Positions 1-8,797 are shown, counted from the stretch's first letter. The stretch: 64,000 nt of DNA from UBA7236 sp035439505 (GCA_035439505.1 DAORKJ010000006.1:19430-83429), one strand, 5' to 3'. A program made the numbers and translations. Notes: a model not told the origin generated them from the sequence alone.

Positions 1-1
1 A

Positions 2-133
2 CAACATTTTAGCCAAATTGCAGATATTGCATTTGACGAAACCGGAGTTGCTAAAATAAAAGACTTAATGCCGGGAATATATTTCACCCAGCTAACTACA
101 AAAACCGCAACAATTGTAAAAAAATGGATTTAG
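2..133 (+). CDS. C-terminal end of a T9SS-secreted protein (5' partial)
   Basis: This is the last 43 codons of a gene that begins before the window; the open frame starts at base 2 and ends with TAG at 131-133. The visible residues include DLMPGIYFTQL followed by a basic tail ending KKWI. That is the usual end of a type A T9SS sorting domain (a GxY[FVW]hxh strand and then a Lys-containing tail), so the protein is probably secreted through the type IX system and attached to the cell surface or released. Nothing can be said about its catalytic or binding part, which lies outside the window. Confidence 0.75.
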   Translation, partial: QHFSQIADIAFDETGVAKIKDLMPGIYFTQLTTKTATIVKKWI

Positions 134-137
134 GAGT

Positions 138-250
138 AAGGTGAAAACGAAAAAAGAGAGATGGTGGTTTGGGTGAAGGAGTGAGTATTGATATTTGAAT
201 TGCATGCGTACTTACAATTTATAATTAAGGACACCTATGAAGCAATGCAT
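138..250 (+). pseudogene. Decayed copy of a T9SS C-terminal coding end plus its downstream spacer
   Basis: Bases about 138-185 match the last codons of the two complete paralogs downstream (ends at 2619 and 4865), including the frame for VVWVKE and a TGA stop. Bases 160-205 continue to match 4841-4886, and 197-250 match 5058-5111. The two matches meet at the 9-mer GAATTGCAT, which occurs at 197-205, 4878-4886 and 5058-5066. Here the intervening stretch of about 180 bp is missing. No open frame connects this remnant to a gene, so it is a leftover of a third paralog or of a recombination event. Confidence 0.6.
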
Positions 251-483
251 TTCATTAACCCAAAAACCCTCCAATTGTCCGAGCAGGATACGTGCATCAA
301 TTAAAAATTTAATATTATTCACAACTTTGTGATAAATCGAAGCAAAAAATTAACTGTGTAAACCGTTCTAATACAACCTATGAATTGTCTTGATTGCCGC
401 AGGGATTTGATGGTTCTTCTATTTTGGTAATGGGTCTTTTTCACCTAACTTTTAATTATTATCTTAGTATCTTGATAATATCC

Positions 484-2619
484 ATGAAAATTTATTGCAC
501 AATACTATTTATTGCAGTTGTAAAAATTATTCAAGCACAAGCTCCAGAAATTCAGTGGTCTAAATCTTTTGGTGGAAGTAACCAAGAGGATTTATCCGCA
601 ATTGTACAATGTTTAGACGATGGGTATGCAGCTATAGGTGGAACGTATTCTAATGATTTGGATGTAATTGGACAACACGGGAACCAAGACATTTGGTTAA
701 TTAAACTAGATGAACTTGGAGTTTTAACATGGTCGAAATGTTATGGTGGAACAAATTCAGACTATGGTTATGATATAATACAGACAAAGGATACGGGTTT
801 TGCAATTATTGGCAATACTTTTTCAAACTCAGGTGACATAACTGAAAATAAAGGTTTGAATGATGTGTGGATTATTAAAACCGATTCCATGGGTAATATG
901 CAGTGGCAAAAAACTTATGGTGGCTCTAGTGCCGATATTGGAAGGTCAATCGAACAAACACTTGATGGTGGTTATATTTTTTCTGGGTATACGGCATCAG
1001 AAGATTTTGATGTTACTTCAAACAATGGTTTTTCGGATTATTGGGTTGTAAAAATTGATTCCGTTGGAGGCATTCAATGGCAAAGGACTTATGGTGGCTC
1101 AAGTGTTGATCAATCTAGAAGCATAATTTCAACTTCTGAAAATGAATATATTGTTGTAGGCTATAGTAAGTCTAGCGATTATGATGTTACAGAAAATAAA
1201 GGTGAATGGGATTATTGGGTTTTAAAATTGAATAACTCCGGCGATATTATTTGGGAAAAGTCCTTTGGCGGAACAAATTTTGAAGAAGCAGTTTCTGTAG
1301 ATTTATTAAACAACGGGAATATTGTTGTCGGCGGATATACTCAATCATCTGATGGTGATATAATTGACTATCGTGGTGGGCTTTATGATTATTGGATTTT
1401 ATGTTTAGATACTGCTGGTAATTCAATTTGGAGAAAATGTTTTGGTGGTTCAAAGACAGACATTTGCAGCTCAGTCTCAATTTCTACCGATAATAAAATT
1501 CTCTTAAATGGTTATTCAGGTTCGGATGATTTAGATGTATCTGGACACCACGGTGAGTTGGTTTATTCAGACTTTTGGGTAGTAAATTTAGACTCAAATG
1601 GTTTACTTCAATGGGAGAAGTCTCTTGGCGGAACACTAAGCGATCAAGGCAATACAATTATTAACACAAACGATAATAGCTTAGTTGTAGCAGGTTGGGC
1701 AGAATCAATAGATGGAGATTTAGCGTTGAATTATGGTTTTTGGGATTCTTGGGTCATTAAACTTGAGCCTCCTTGTAACCTCATTATGTGGTATGCCGAT
1801 GCTGATTTAGATGGATTTGGTGATTTGAATTCAGATTCTTTAAGTTGTGATATGCCGATAGGGTATATCTTAGATAGCACAGATTGTGACGATTTAAATT
1901 TTGATGTTAATCCAGTAAAAGATGAATTATGCAACGGCATTGATGATAATTGTAATATTGAAATTGATGAAGGGTTAACCATTTATACATTTTATATAGA
2001 TGTGGATGGTGACACCTATGGTAATCCTGATGCGTCAATTGATACTTGTATTGAAACAATTATCGGATATGTAAATAATAACCTTGATTGCAACGACACA
2101 ATTGCTGGTATATATCCCGGAGCTATTGAACTCTGTAATTATTTAGATGATGATTGTGATGGAATAACCGATGATAATTTAACTTACCTTTTATCCTATC
2201 AAGATAATGACGATGATGATTTTGGCAATCCATTAATGGATTCACTTTCATGTGGATTACCACTTGGTTATGTGGTAAATAATACTGATTGTGATGACAC
2301 GAATGCTGAAATTTACCCAGGAGCTAATGAAACATTAAACGGCCTCGACGACGATTGCGACCAAATTGCTGATGAAGGTTTAGCTGTGAATGATATTGTA
2401 AAAAACACCATTCACATTTTCCCTAACCCTGTAAATACTATTTTATTTATTCAATCGGATGTGACACAAAATATTACCATTGTAAATCAATTGGGTGAAG
2501 AAATATTACACACAAATTTATTTATCGGATTAAATACGATTTCAGTAGCCGATTTTGCAAGTGGTATGTATTGGGTGAAAGCGGAAAATGGAGAGATGGT
2601 GGTTTGGGTGAAGGAGTGA
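484..2619 (+). CDS. T9SS-secreted beta-propeller-like protein with MopE-type repeats
   Basis: I start at ATG 484, giving 711 residues, because MKIYCTILFIAVV...QAQ is a good signal peptide; the upstream in-frame extension is not. Seven repeats of about 58 residues follow (roughly 20-430), each opening with a W-x-K/R-x-x-GG pattern and containing D-G-G-Y, G-D and W-V-V/I-K-L/I-D elements, consistent with a seven-bladed propeller. Three Asp-rich MopE-like putative metal-binding repeats follow (about 430-630; DxDxDGFGD, TDCDD, CNGIDDNC-type motifs). The final 75 or so residues form a type A sorting domain beginning IHIFPNPVN. This is a surface or secreted protein of unknown ligand. Its last 510 bp are nearly identical to the next gene. 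Confidence 0.82.
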   Translation: MKIYCTILFIAVVKIIQAQAPEIQWSKSFGGSNQEDLSAIVQCLDDGYAAIGGTYSNDLDVIGQHGNQDIWLIKLDELGVLTWSKCYGGTNSDYGYDIIQTKDTGFAIIGNTFSNSGDITENKGLNDVWIIKTDSMGNMQWQKTYGGSSADIGRSIEQTLDGGYIFSGYTASEDFDVTSNNGFSDYWVVKIDSVGGIQWQRTYGGSSVDQSRSIISTSENEYIVVGYSKSSDYDVTENKGEWDYWVLKLNNSGDIIWEKSFGGTNFEEAVSVDLLNNGNIVVGGYTQSSDGDIIDYRGGLYDYWILCLDTAGNSIWRKCFGGSKTDICSSVSISTDNKILLNGYSGSDDLDVSGHHGELVYSDFWVVNLDSNGLLQWEKSLGGTLSDQGNTIINTNDNSLVVAGWAESIDGDLALNYGFWDSWVIKLEPPCNLIMWYADADLDGFGDLNSDSLSCDMPIGYILDSTDCDDLNFDVNPVKDELCNGIDDNCNIEIDEGLTIYTFYIDVDGDTYGNPDASIDTCIETIIGYVNNNLDCNDTIAGIYPGAIELCNYLDDDCDGITDDNLTYLLSYQDNDDDDFGNPLMDSLSCGLPLGYVVNNTDCDDTNAEIYPGANETLNGLDDDCDQIADEGLAVNDIVKNTIHIFPNPVNTILFIQSDVTQNITIVNQLGEEILHTNLFIGLNTISVADFASGMYWVKAENGEMVVWVKE
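2110..2619 (+). repeat. Near-identical 510-bp repeat, copy 1
   Basis: This stretch encodes the last MopE-like repeat and the whole sorting domain. It is collinear with 4356-4865 (constant offset 2246). By eye I found four single-base differences, all near the 3' end, one of which swaps a Met for an Ile. The sequences 5' of the repeat are clearly diverged paralogs, so this pattern points to recent gene conversion or partial duplication. Confidence 0.85.
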
Positions 2620-2738
2620 GATCGGAAATATTAAAATTGTAAAAACCAAGCCCTGTCCGAGAAGAGTCTTGCCTGCGATTGTTATTATTAAACTCTATGC
2701 AAAGTATTCGCTACCTTAGATGTCCCGACAAAATATAC

Positions 2739-4865
2739 ATGAAATCACTAATTTTTATCTACACCTTAATTTTTGTTGTGCAGGAAACATTTGCACAGTC
2801 CCCTGAAATAATATGGGAACATGGATACGGTGGAAATCATGATGACCGTGGATATGAAGTATTAGAAACTTTAGATGGCGGTTTTTTAATGGTTGGACAA
2901 GAACAATCAATTGATGGTGATATTATTGATAACCATGGACTAGATGATGTATATGTTGTAAAGACAGATATAAATGGAGAAATTATTTGGAGTAGAGCAT
3001 ATGGTGGAAGTGATTATGATTATGGTAAGGCAGCTTGTTTGGCTCAGGATGGTGGGTACATAATTGCTGGAAATAGTGGCTCCATGGATGGTAATCTCAC
3101 AGGAAATAATGGTTTTAAGGATTTATGGGTATTTAAATTAGATGATTTAGGTGATTTTGTATGGCAATTTAATTATGGGGGTTCACATAATGAAGGTATA
3201 AAATCAATAATACCAACAAGTGATGGTGGTTATCTCGGTGTAGGAACCTCCCAATCGAATGATGGTGATGTAATTGGACATTATGGTGATTATGGAGAGC
3301 CGGATATATGGGTTGTCAAGTTTGATTTGACTGGGAATATGCTTTGGAATAAATGTTTTGGCTCGTCTGAGTTCGATTATGTAGAAGGTGCCATCGAAAC
3401 GCAGGATGGCAATTATATTTTCGTTGGACATTCAGAGGGTTATGATGGTGATATCGACATTACTTATGGCGATTACGACGTTGTTTTAATGAAAATATCA
3501 CCCGAAGGTGAACTCATTTGGAGTAAAAATTATGGTGGGTCTTGGCCTGATTATGGTGCATCGGTGATTGAATTATCAAATGGACAACTTATGGTTCTAT
3601 CGGAAACACAATCCGATGACGGATTAGTTGAAGGATATTACGGTGCAACAGATATATGGTTATTTAAAACTGATGCAAATGGAAATTTCATTTGGGGAGA
3701 AGTCTACGGCGGAATAGGGATTGAGAACACTTATGACTTAATTGCTTATACAGATAATCAATTTATTATCGCATCAGTTGCAAATTTTGTGAATGGAGAT
3801 GTCGAATTTACACATGGAGGTAATGATTTTTGGATATTAGGAGTTGATAGTTTAGGCGAAATATTATGGCAAAAATCAATGGGAGGTTCACTAATTGATC
3901 TGCCTTATTCTATTAAAAAAATTAATGACGATGAAATTATAATATCAGGATATTCAAATTCAATTGACTATGACGTAACACCAACGTATGGTTCCCTCAA
4001 TGTTTGGACAGTAAAGCTTGGTTTTTGTACTACAAGATATTACGCTGATACTGATGGCGATGGTTTTGGTGATATTTCATTTGACACATTAGCTTGCGAA
4101 GCCCCATTAGATTATGTTTTAGATTCCACCGATTGCAACGATTTAAATCCCGAAATCCATCCCACATTAACAGATATTTGTAATTCCATCGATGATAATT
4201 GTAATGGATTAACAGACGAGGATGCAACATTTGTAACCTATTTTGCAGATAATGATGGTGATACTTTTGGTGATGTATTAAATGATTCATCTGCATGTAA
4301 TGAATTAACTGGTTATGTTTTAGATAATACCGATTGCAATGATACCAATAATGTAATATATCCCGGAGCTATTGAACTCTGTAATTATTTAGATGATGAT
4401 TGTGATGGAATAACCGATGATAATTTAACTTACCTTTTATCCTATCAAGATAATGACGATGATGATTTTGGCAATCCATTAATGGATTCACTTTCATGTG
4501 GATTACCACTTGGTTATGTGGTAAATAATACTGATTGTGATGACACGAATGCTGAAATTTACCCAGGAGCTAATGAAACATTAAACGGCCTCGACGACGA
4601 TTGCGACCAAATTGCTGATGAAGGTTTAGCTGTGAATGATATTGTAAAAAACACCATTCACATTTTCCCTAACCCTGTAAATACTATTTTATTTATTCAA
4701 TCGGATGTGACACAAAATATTACCATTGTAAATCAATTGGGTGAAGAAATATTACACACAAATTTATTTATCGGATTAAATACGATTTCGGTAGCCGATT
4801 TTGCGAGTGGTATGTATTGGGTGAAAGCGGAAAATGGAGAGATAGTGGTTTGGGTGAAGGAGTAA
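2739..4865 (+). CDS. T9SS-secreted beta-propeller-like protein with MopE-type repeats (paralog)
   Basis: I choose ATG 2739, giving 708 residues, because MKSLIFIYTLIFVV...TFAQ is a signal peptide, while the 20 residues upstream are not. The layout matches the preceding gene: seven W-x-x-x-x-GG/GS repeats of about 60 residues (roughly 20-430), three MopE-like Asp/Asn-rich repeats (about 430-630) and a type A sorting domain at the end. The N-terminal repeats have diverged from the neighbour, whereas the last 510 bp are almost identical. It is a probable surface protein. The Asp-rich motifs suggest calcium binding, which is inference only. The gene lies 119 bp after its paralog and was probably produced by tandem duplication. 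Confidence 0.82.
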   Translation: MKSLIFIYTLIFVVQETFAQSPEIIWEHGYGGNHDDRGYEVLETLDGGFLMVGQEQSIDGDIIDNHGLDDVYVVKTDINGEIIWSRAYGGSDYDYGKAACLAQDGGYIIAGNSGSMDGNLTGNNGFKDLWVFKLDDLGDFVWQFNYGGSHNEGIKSIIPTSDGGYLGVGTSQSNDGDVIGHYGDYGEPDIWVVKFDLTGNMLWNKCFGSSEFDYVEGAIETQDGNYIFVGHSEGYDGDIDITYGDYDVVLMKISPEGELIWSKNYGGSWPDYGASVIELSNGQLMVLSETQSDDGLVEGYYGATDIWLFKTDANGNFIWGEVYGGIGIENTYDLIAYTDNQFIIASVANFVNGDVEFTHGGNDFWILGVDSLGEILWQKSMGGSLIDLPYSIKKINDDEIIISGYSNSIDYDVTPTYGSLNVWTVKLGFCTTRYYADTDGDGFGDISFDTLACEAPLDYVLDSTDCNDLNPEIHPTLTDICNSIDDNCNGLTDEDATFVTYFADNDGDTFGDVLNDSSACNELTGYVLDNTDCNDTNNVIYPGAIELCNYLDDDCDGITDDNLTYLLSYQDNDDDDFGNPLMDSLSCGLPLGYVVNNTDCDDTNAEIYPGANETLNGLDDDCDQIADEGLAVNDIVKNTIHIFPNPVNTILFIQSDVTQNITIVNQLGEEILHTNLFIGLNTISVADFASGMYWVKAENGEIVVWVKE
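4356..4865 (+). repeat. Near-identical 510-bp repeat, copy 2
   Basis: This is the second copy of the 3' coding module at 2110-2619. The last part of the module and its downstream flank are also recognisable in decayed form near base 138-250. The stop codon differs between copies (TAA here, TGA in copy 1). Confidence 0.85.
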
Positions 4866-4910
4866 GCATCGATATTTGAATTGCATTTCTCCTATGCCAT
4901 CGCAAATATT

Positions 4911-4953
4911 CGAGGCTTGTATAGGCGGATGCAATTCGCCCCTACAAACCTCG
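4911..4953. repeat. Dispersed palindromic element, family A
   Basis: An imperfect inverted repeat with arms of about 17 bases (CGAGGCTTGTATAGGCG against its near-complement) surrounds the core GGCGGATGCAATTCGCC at 4924-4940. The same core, in either orientation, recurs at about 5055-5071 and 24190-24206, and a related palindrome lies at 7747-7768. All copies are intergenic. The element resembles a REP-type repeat. Confidence 0.6.
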
Positions 4954-5032
4954 ACCATTTGCTCAATTTATTTTAAAAATATCATTTTAGTTGAAGGCAT
5001 AACGCTTTTTAATTTCATTTTTTCTACAATCT

Positions 5033-5093
5033 GTCCTCGATTATAAATTGTAGGGGCGAATTGCATCCGCCCTTACAATTTATAATTGAGGAC
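5033..5093. repeat. Long near-perfect palindrome, family A
   Basis: Two arms of about 27 bases, the left starting GTCCTCGATTATAAATTGTA and the right ending TTATAATTGAGGAC, are complementary with only one or two mismatches around a short centre containing GAATTGCAT. The right half is also present upstream at 197-250, next to the decayed sorting-domain remnant. The palindrome sits in the 347-bp spacer between the paralog pair and the next gene; apart from the two palindromes I see nothing coding there. Confidence 0.65.
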
Positions 5094-5212
5094 ACCTACG
5101 AAGCGATGATTGTCGTTTACAAGCAAGTAGGCCGTTTTAAATTTATTCATTTAATATACTCATAGTATCTTTTTTTATATATTTTTATACCATTATCGTA
5201 AATAGCTTTAAC

Positions 5213-6190
5213 TTGAAAATTAAATATTGGAGATTAATTATTTGGAATCGTGGTTTAGTCATTCTACTCCTCTCGTCATTCGTTTGGTCATGCAAACCTG
5301 ATGAACAAATCATAATTGATGATGATCCGTGTTTTTTTCCTGATATTGATTTTGGTATAAATGGCCCAATTGCCGATTATGCAGCAATTCAGTATTTAAA
5401 ACCTTGTTTTAATCCATCTAATGAAAATGAAATTGTATATATCGAAGAACAACCAACCTCGGGAATTTCACGCCTTTGTGTATTAAACATTGTTGACCTT
5501 ACAATTTCATATATACAAGACAATGTATCGGGATCACCCAAATGGAGTAAAACAGACTGGATAATATTTAATAAAGATGAAGATATATGGAAAATCAAAC
5601 CTGATGGTGATAGTTTAACATTACTTTTTTCAAACGGGACTAATTATTCGCCGGAAGTTAATCCACGTGGTGATAAAATTATTTTTAAATATCAATTAGA
5701 TAATTATATCGCAATTAAAATCTCTGATCTAAATGGAAATGTAATTGATAGTTTAGAAGACCAAGCTCTATATTGTCCAAGTTGGTCACCTGATGGGACA
5801 AAAATTTCAATGAGAAGAGCTGGTGAGCCATCTTCCTTTGGTTACTACGATACTACTTTAACTACATTCAGTCCTATCATCACAAATACTTCAGGTTCTC
5901 CTTTTGACATGATTAGTGATACAAGATGGTTTCCTGATTCAGAACACATTTTTTGGTTTGGCTCCGGATTTTACAGTATCACTAACATCACAACTATGGA
6001 GACCGAAATATTTCGTGATTATTGCCCTAAAAATTCCTTATTATATCCAAATTTCTCTTCGGCATTAGATATAATCATTTGGGAAAAAAACACCATTAAA
6101 TTATTAGAAAATAATTCAGGCTACATTATTTCCACTTCAATTGTCATGACTGATTTAGATGGCGCTAACGAAGTAGTTTTGTTGGAATAA
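5213..6190 (+). CDS. TolB/WD40-like beta-propeller lipoprotein
   Basis: The protein has 325 residues. The start is TTG at 5213 because no ATG precedes the hydrophobic leader; the leader ends in the lipobox-like SSFVWSC, so it is probably a lipoprotein. The body contains PD40/TolB-like motifs: SPKWS, DIWKIKPDG, SPEVNPRGDKI, CPSWSPDGTKI and DTRWFPDSEHI. These are typical of periplasmic or surface propellers related to TolB. I see no enzymatic motif and no T9SS tail. It is downstream of the palindrome-rich spacer and convergent with the YceI gene, separated by a strong hairpin. The fold call is fairly safe; the role is unknown. Confidence 0.75.
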   Translation: MKIKYWRLIIWNRGLVILLLSSFVWSCKPDEQIIIDDDPCFFPDIDFGINGPIADYAAIQYLKPCFNPSNENEIVYIEEQPTSGISRLCVLNIVDLTISYIQDNVSGSPKWSKTDWIIFNKDEDIWKIKPDGDSLTLLFSNGTNYSPEVNPRGDKIIFKYQLDNYIAIKISDLNGNVIDSLEDQALYCPSWSPDGTKISMRRAGEPSSFGYYDTTLTTFSPIITNTSGSPFDMISDTRWFPDSEHIFWFGSGFYSITNITTMETEIFRDYCPKNSLLYPNFSSALDIIIWEKNTIKLLENNSGYIISTSIVMTDLDGANEVVLLE

Positions 6191-6256
6191 AATTATTACA
6201 CTAGAAATCAAGATGATATTTTGTCTATGTATTAAAATTTGCTCAAACTTGTTCAA

Positions 6257-6293
6257 TCAAAAAATAAAAAACCCGTTGAGTAATCAACGGGTT
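6257..6293 (-). terminator. Intrinsic terminator for the pirin/YceI genes
   Basis: A perfect 10-bp stem (AACCCGTTGA, loop GTAA, TCAACGGGTT) occupies 6270-6293. Read on the minus strand it is followed by a long T-rich tract (plus-strand A run from about 6257). It lies between convergent genes and may also slow transcription from the plus-strand gene. Confidence 0.8.
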
Positions 6294-6329
6294 CAAATAT
6301 CATCAATCTTTTAAATCGACGCCACAGCC

Positions 6330-6881
6330 TCACTTCACCTCTACCAACTGTATCTCACAATTAATTCTAACATCTTCACTCACCAATACACCACCTGTTT
6401 CCAAAGCGGCATTCCAGTTTAATTTAAAATCGGTACGGTTAATTTTTCCGTTAATGGTAAATCCGGCTTTAGCATTTCCCCAAGGGTCTTTCATTACACC
6501 ACCAAATTCAACATCCAGTTTAATGTTTTTTGTTACGTCGCGGATGGTTAAATCGCCGTATAATTCGTAGCTGCCATCACTGTCTACATTTTCAAATTTT
6601 GTCGGTTTGAAAGTAATTGCAGGATATGCCTCTGCATTAAAAAAATCATCGCTGCGTAAATGGGTGTCGCGACCTTCGTTGCGGGTGTTTACGCTTGCAG
6701 TTTCTGCTGCAAATGCAATTACTGCAGTCATAAAATCTTCACCTTGTGTTGTTACGTCAATGGTGTATTTTTCGAATTCACCACGAACGGTTGTCATCAT
6801 TAAGTGTTTTACACTAAATCCGATAGTTGAATGGGTTGGATCTACCACCCAGTTTCTTGTTGTTGTAGTTGCTGTACTCAT
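6330..6881 (-). CDS. YceI family protein
   Basis: The protein has 183 residues and begins MSTATTTTRNWVVDPTHS. It matches the YceI lipocalin-like fold throughout: WxxDPxHSxIxFSVKH near the start, RSDDFFNAEAYPAITF in the middle and the TxNGxxxRxDFxLxW pattern near residues 140-155. Family members bind isoprenoids or other amphipathic lipids. No signal peptide is visible, so it is probably cytoplasmic, unlike the periplasmic E. coli protein. It starts 13 bp after the pirin gene stops and is followed by a strong terminator, so the two form an operon. Confidence 0.9.
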   Translation of the reverse strand: MSTATTTTRNWVVDPTHSTIGFSVKHLMMTTVRGEFEKYTIDVTTQGEDFMTAVIAFAAETASVNTRNEGRDTHLRSDDFFNAEAYPAITFKPTKFENVDSDGSYELYGDLTIRDVTKNIKLDVEFGGVMKDPWGNAKAGFTINGKINRTDFKLNWNAALETGGVLVSEDVRINCEIQLVEVK

Positions 6882-6894
6882 TTTATGTATTTGT

Positions 6895-7617
6895 TTAATT
6901 TAATTTCATTGGAACTTCCATAACCAATATCTCCGTGTTTGGTTCATTGGAAGTTATTTTTAAAGATGTAATATCCCATACACCATATCCGTCGCGTTTA
7001 TTTAATAATTGTTCATCAATTTTTACGGAGCCGTTTAATACAAAAAAATAAACGCCGTTGTTTTTATCATTTAAGGTATAATCTGTAACAATGCCATTAT
7101 CAAATTTGCCTAAATAAAACCATGCATTTTGATGTATCCACACACCGGCATCATCCGGATTAGGTGATAATATTTGTTGTAGTTTATTTTTACTGTCAGC
7201 CTCGTTTAATGTAATTTGATCGTAACGCGGCGCCACATTTTTTTTATTCGGGAACACCCATATTTGTAAAAATTTTACGGGTTTGTCGCTGTTTTTATTG
7301 TATTCGCTATGCGTAACGCCGGTTCCTGCACTCATCACCTGAATATCGCCCGAACGGATTACCGTTTTATTACCCATACTATCCTGATGTTCCAAATCGC
7401 CTTCCAGCGGAATGGAAATAATTTCCATATTGTCGTGCGGATGTTTGCCAAAGCCCATACCAGCCGCAACGGTATCGTCGTTAAGCACCCTTAACACACC
7501 AAAATTCACCCGTTCAGGATTATAATATTGAGCAAAACTGAACGTATGATAAGAGTCCAGCCAACCGTGGTTAGCGTGCCCTCTTGTGTTTGCCGTATGT
7601 AATACAACATTTTTCAT
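6895..7617 (-). CDS. Pirin family protein
   Basis: I choose the ATG at 7617 (240 residues) because a purine-rich AAGGAA lies just upstream and the preceding 13 codons look non-homologous. Pirin features are clear: HGWLDSYHTFSFAQYY, GxHPHDNMEIIS (metal-binding His residues) and SAGTGVTHSEYN, then the C-terminal cupin half. Pirins are bicupin metal proteins; some are quercetin dioxygenases and others act as redox-sensing regulators. Which applies here cannot be told. The gene is the first of a two-gene operon with YceI. Confidence 0.9.
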   Translation of the reverse strand: MKNVVLHTANTRGHANHGWLDSYHTFSFAQYYNPERVNFGVLRVLNDDTVAAGMGFGKHPHDNMEIISIPLEGDLEHQDSMGNKTVIRSGDIQVMSAGTGVTHSEYNKNSDKPVKFLQIWVFPNKKNVAPRYDQITLNEADSKNKLQQILSPNPDDAGVWIHQNAWFYLGKFDNGIVTDYTLNDKNNGVYFFVLNGSVKIDEQLLNKRDGYGVWDITSLKITSNEPNTEILVMEVPMKLN

Positions 7618-7746
7618 AACGTTTCCTTTTTTGATTACGCTGTGCGAATATCGCAAATTTCAGCAATTTGTATGTATATACATATAAATTGCCCACAAAG
7701 TTCATTAAAACCAAAAAACACGCATTTTTATTCGCCCCGCCCCGTG

Positions 7747-7768
7747 GGGGCGGATGATTATCCGCCCC
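7747..7768. repeat. Short palindrome (family A-like) between operons
   Basis: A 9-bp perfect stem, GGGGCGGAT with loop GATT and ATCCGCCCC, sits between the PIN-domain gene and the pirin gene. It overlaps a second GC-rich hairpin to its left (CCGCCCC/GGGGCGG near 7739-7755). The sequence resembles the family A core seen elsewhere. It could act as a terminator for the toxin operon on the minus strand, but no T-run follows. Confidence 0.5.
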
Positions 7769-7782
7769 AACACATTTAAACA

Positions 7783-8202
7783 TTACAAATAAAATTTTTT
7801 CAAAAAATCATTCGCATTCACCACCGGCACCACGGCATTTTTAAAATCCTTCGGATTGCGTGTAATAATGGCATCGGTGAATTCAGTTTTTGTTGCAGCG
7901 TTATGTAGTAGTGCTTCTTCCAATTCAGTGAAGTTGGAATTAAATGCCATTAAAATATCTTGTTTATTTATTTCAATAATTTCTACAATATGTAACAATT
8001 GTTGTAAATGTTCTACGGCTTTTACTTTACCTATTTCTTTACGCAAAAAATAATAACAGGTAATAATACTTTGTGTGCTGACAAATGCTTCCAGTTTTTT
8101 ATTTTCACATAATACCAATACCTGTTCAGCATAATCGCCAAAAGGTTTTCTCCCGAAATAAAAATCGAGCAAAATATCCGTATCAATAAAAACGGTTTTC
8201 AA
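7783..8202 (-). CDS. PIN-domain (VapC-like) putative ribonuclease toxin
   Basis: The protein has 139 residues. The N-terminus FIDTDILLD carries the first conserved PIN aspartate (Asp7), and the C-terminal part has the acidic cluster ELEEALLHNAA and the family-typical DAIITRNPKDF ending. These acidic residues coordinate Mg or Mn in PIN endoribonucleases. Its start overlaps the stop of the preceding antitoxin gene by 4 bp, the classical toxin-antitoxin arrangement. The likely target is RNA, but the specific target is unknown. Confidence 0.82.
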   Translation of the reverse strand: MKTVFIDTDILLDFYFGRKPFGDYAEQVLVLCENKKLEAFVSTQSIITCYYFLRKEIGKVKAVEHLQQLLHIVEIIEINKQDILMAFNSNFTELEEALLHNAATKTEFTDAIITRNPKDFKNAVVPVVNANDFLKKFYL

Positions 8203-8450
8203 CGAGCGGGTTTATCTTCTTTATTTTTAATTAATTCTTTGTAAGTAATTTGTTCAGGATATTTCCATTTAATGATACCTTTCGATAATACAATAGTTGG
8301 CGATTTTTTTTCTGATGTATCATTTATTTCATACAAGCGTTCAATGTATTCTTCAAACAAAGCAGAAACCGAACGTTTTTGATTACGACTAATGGAACGT
8401 GCTTTTTTAATCACGTTTTTATCGATGCTTAAAGTGAGTTTTGTTTTCAT
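8199..8450 (-). CDS. Ribbon-helix-helix antitoxin (DUF6364-like)
   Basis: The protein has 83 residues. The N-terminus MKTKLTLSIDKNVIKKA, with RSVSALFEEYIERL after it, matches short RHH-type antitoxins of the DUF6364 group: a beta strand that reads the operator and two helices for dimerisation. The C-terminal part is charged and probably wraps the toxin. It precedes and overlaps the PIN toxin gene, so it should be the antitoxin and autorepressor of that operon. No clear operator palindrome was located upstream. Confidence 0.78.
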   Translation of the reverse strand: MKTKLTLSIDKNVIKKARSISRNQKRSVSALFEEYIERLYEINDTSEKKSPTIVLSKGIIKWKYPEQITYKELIKNKEDKPAR

Positions 8451-8797
8451 TATACGTATGAAAAATAAAGATACGTATTGTTTTATTCATTTTATACCTA
8501 TTAAACATCTCTTTTTTCGGCATCCAAATTTTTTTATGAAATGTTTTCCCCATTTTATATGTTTATTTCAACATAACAGCACAGTACGTTTCATCAATCA
8601 TATTATATAAAAATATATGTGTACAAACCCGATGCACTGTAAATCATACAAAAGGTCGTTTATGAACATGGAGGTGGAAAAGTGTGACTTGTTTGTAAAC
8701 ACTTTTATGTCATACTTTCGTAAAACCTCTCGCCGAAAAGTGGGAGGTTTTTCTGTCAATAACCAATTACGAACCGAAACGAATCTTATCACAATTT
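8451..8797 (+). promoter_or_regulatory. Spacer and 5' leader of the B12-dependent ribonucleotide reductase, with terminator-like hairpin
   Basis: This 347-bp spacer lies between the divergent antitoxin gene and the reductase gene. A strong hairpin at 8722-8751 (AAAACCTC against GAGGTTTT, extended inward by four pairs including two wobbles) is followed by T residues, so it looks like an intrinsic terminator placed 46 bp before the ATG. Just upstream, AAAAGTG...CACTTTT (about 8680-8707) can form another stem. A possible Bacteroidota promoter lies at about 8693-8720 (TTTG, 17 bp, TACTTTCG, one mismatch). I looked for a cobalamin riboswitch B12 box and did not find one. Confidence 0.45.

Noticed and set aside
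4866..5212. CRISPR-like array from repeated palindromes
   Set aside because: There is no regular repeat-spacer pattern; the repeats are two different palindromes, one of them long.
8600..8797. Cobalamin riboswitch before nrdJ
   Set aside because: I looked for the B12 box (GCCACTG-like) and the conserved core and found neither. The hairpin alone does not justify the call.
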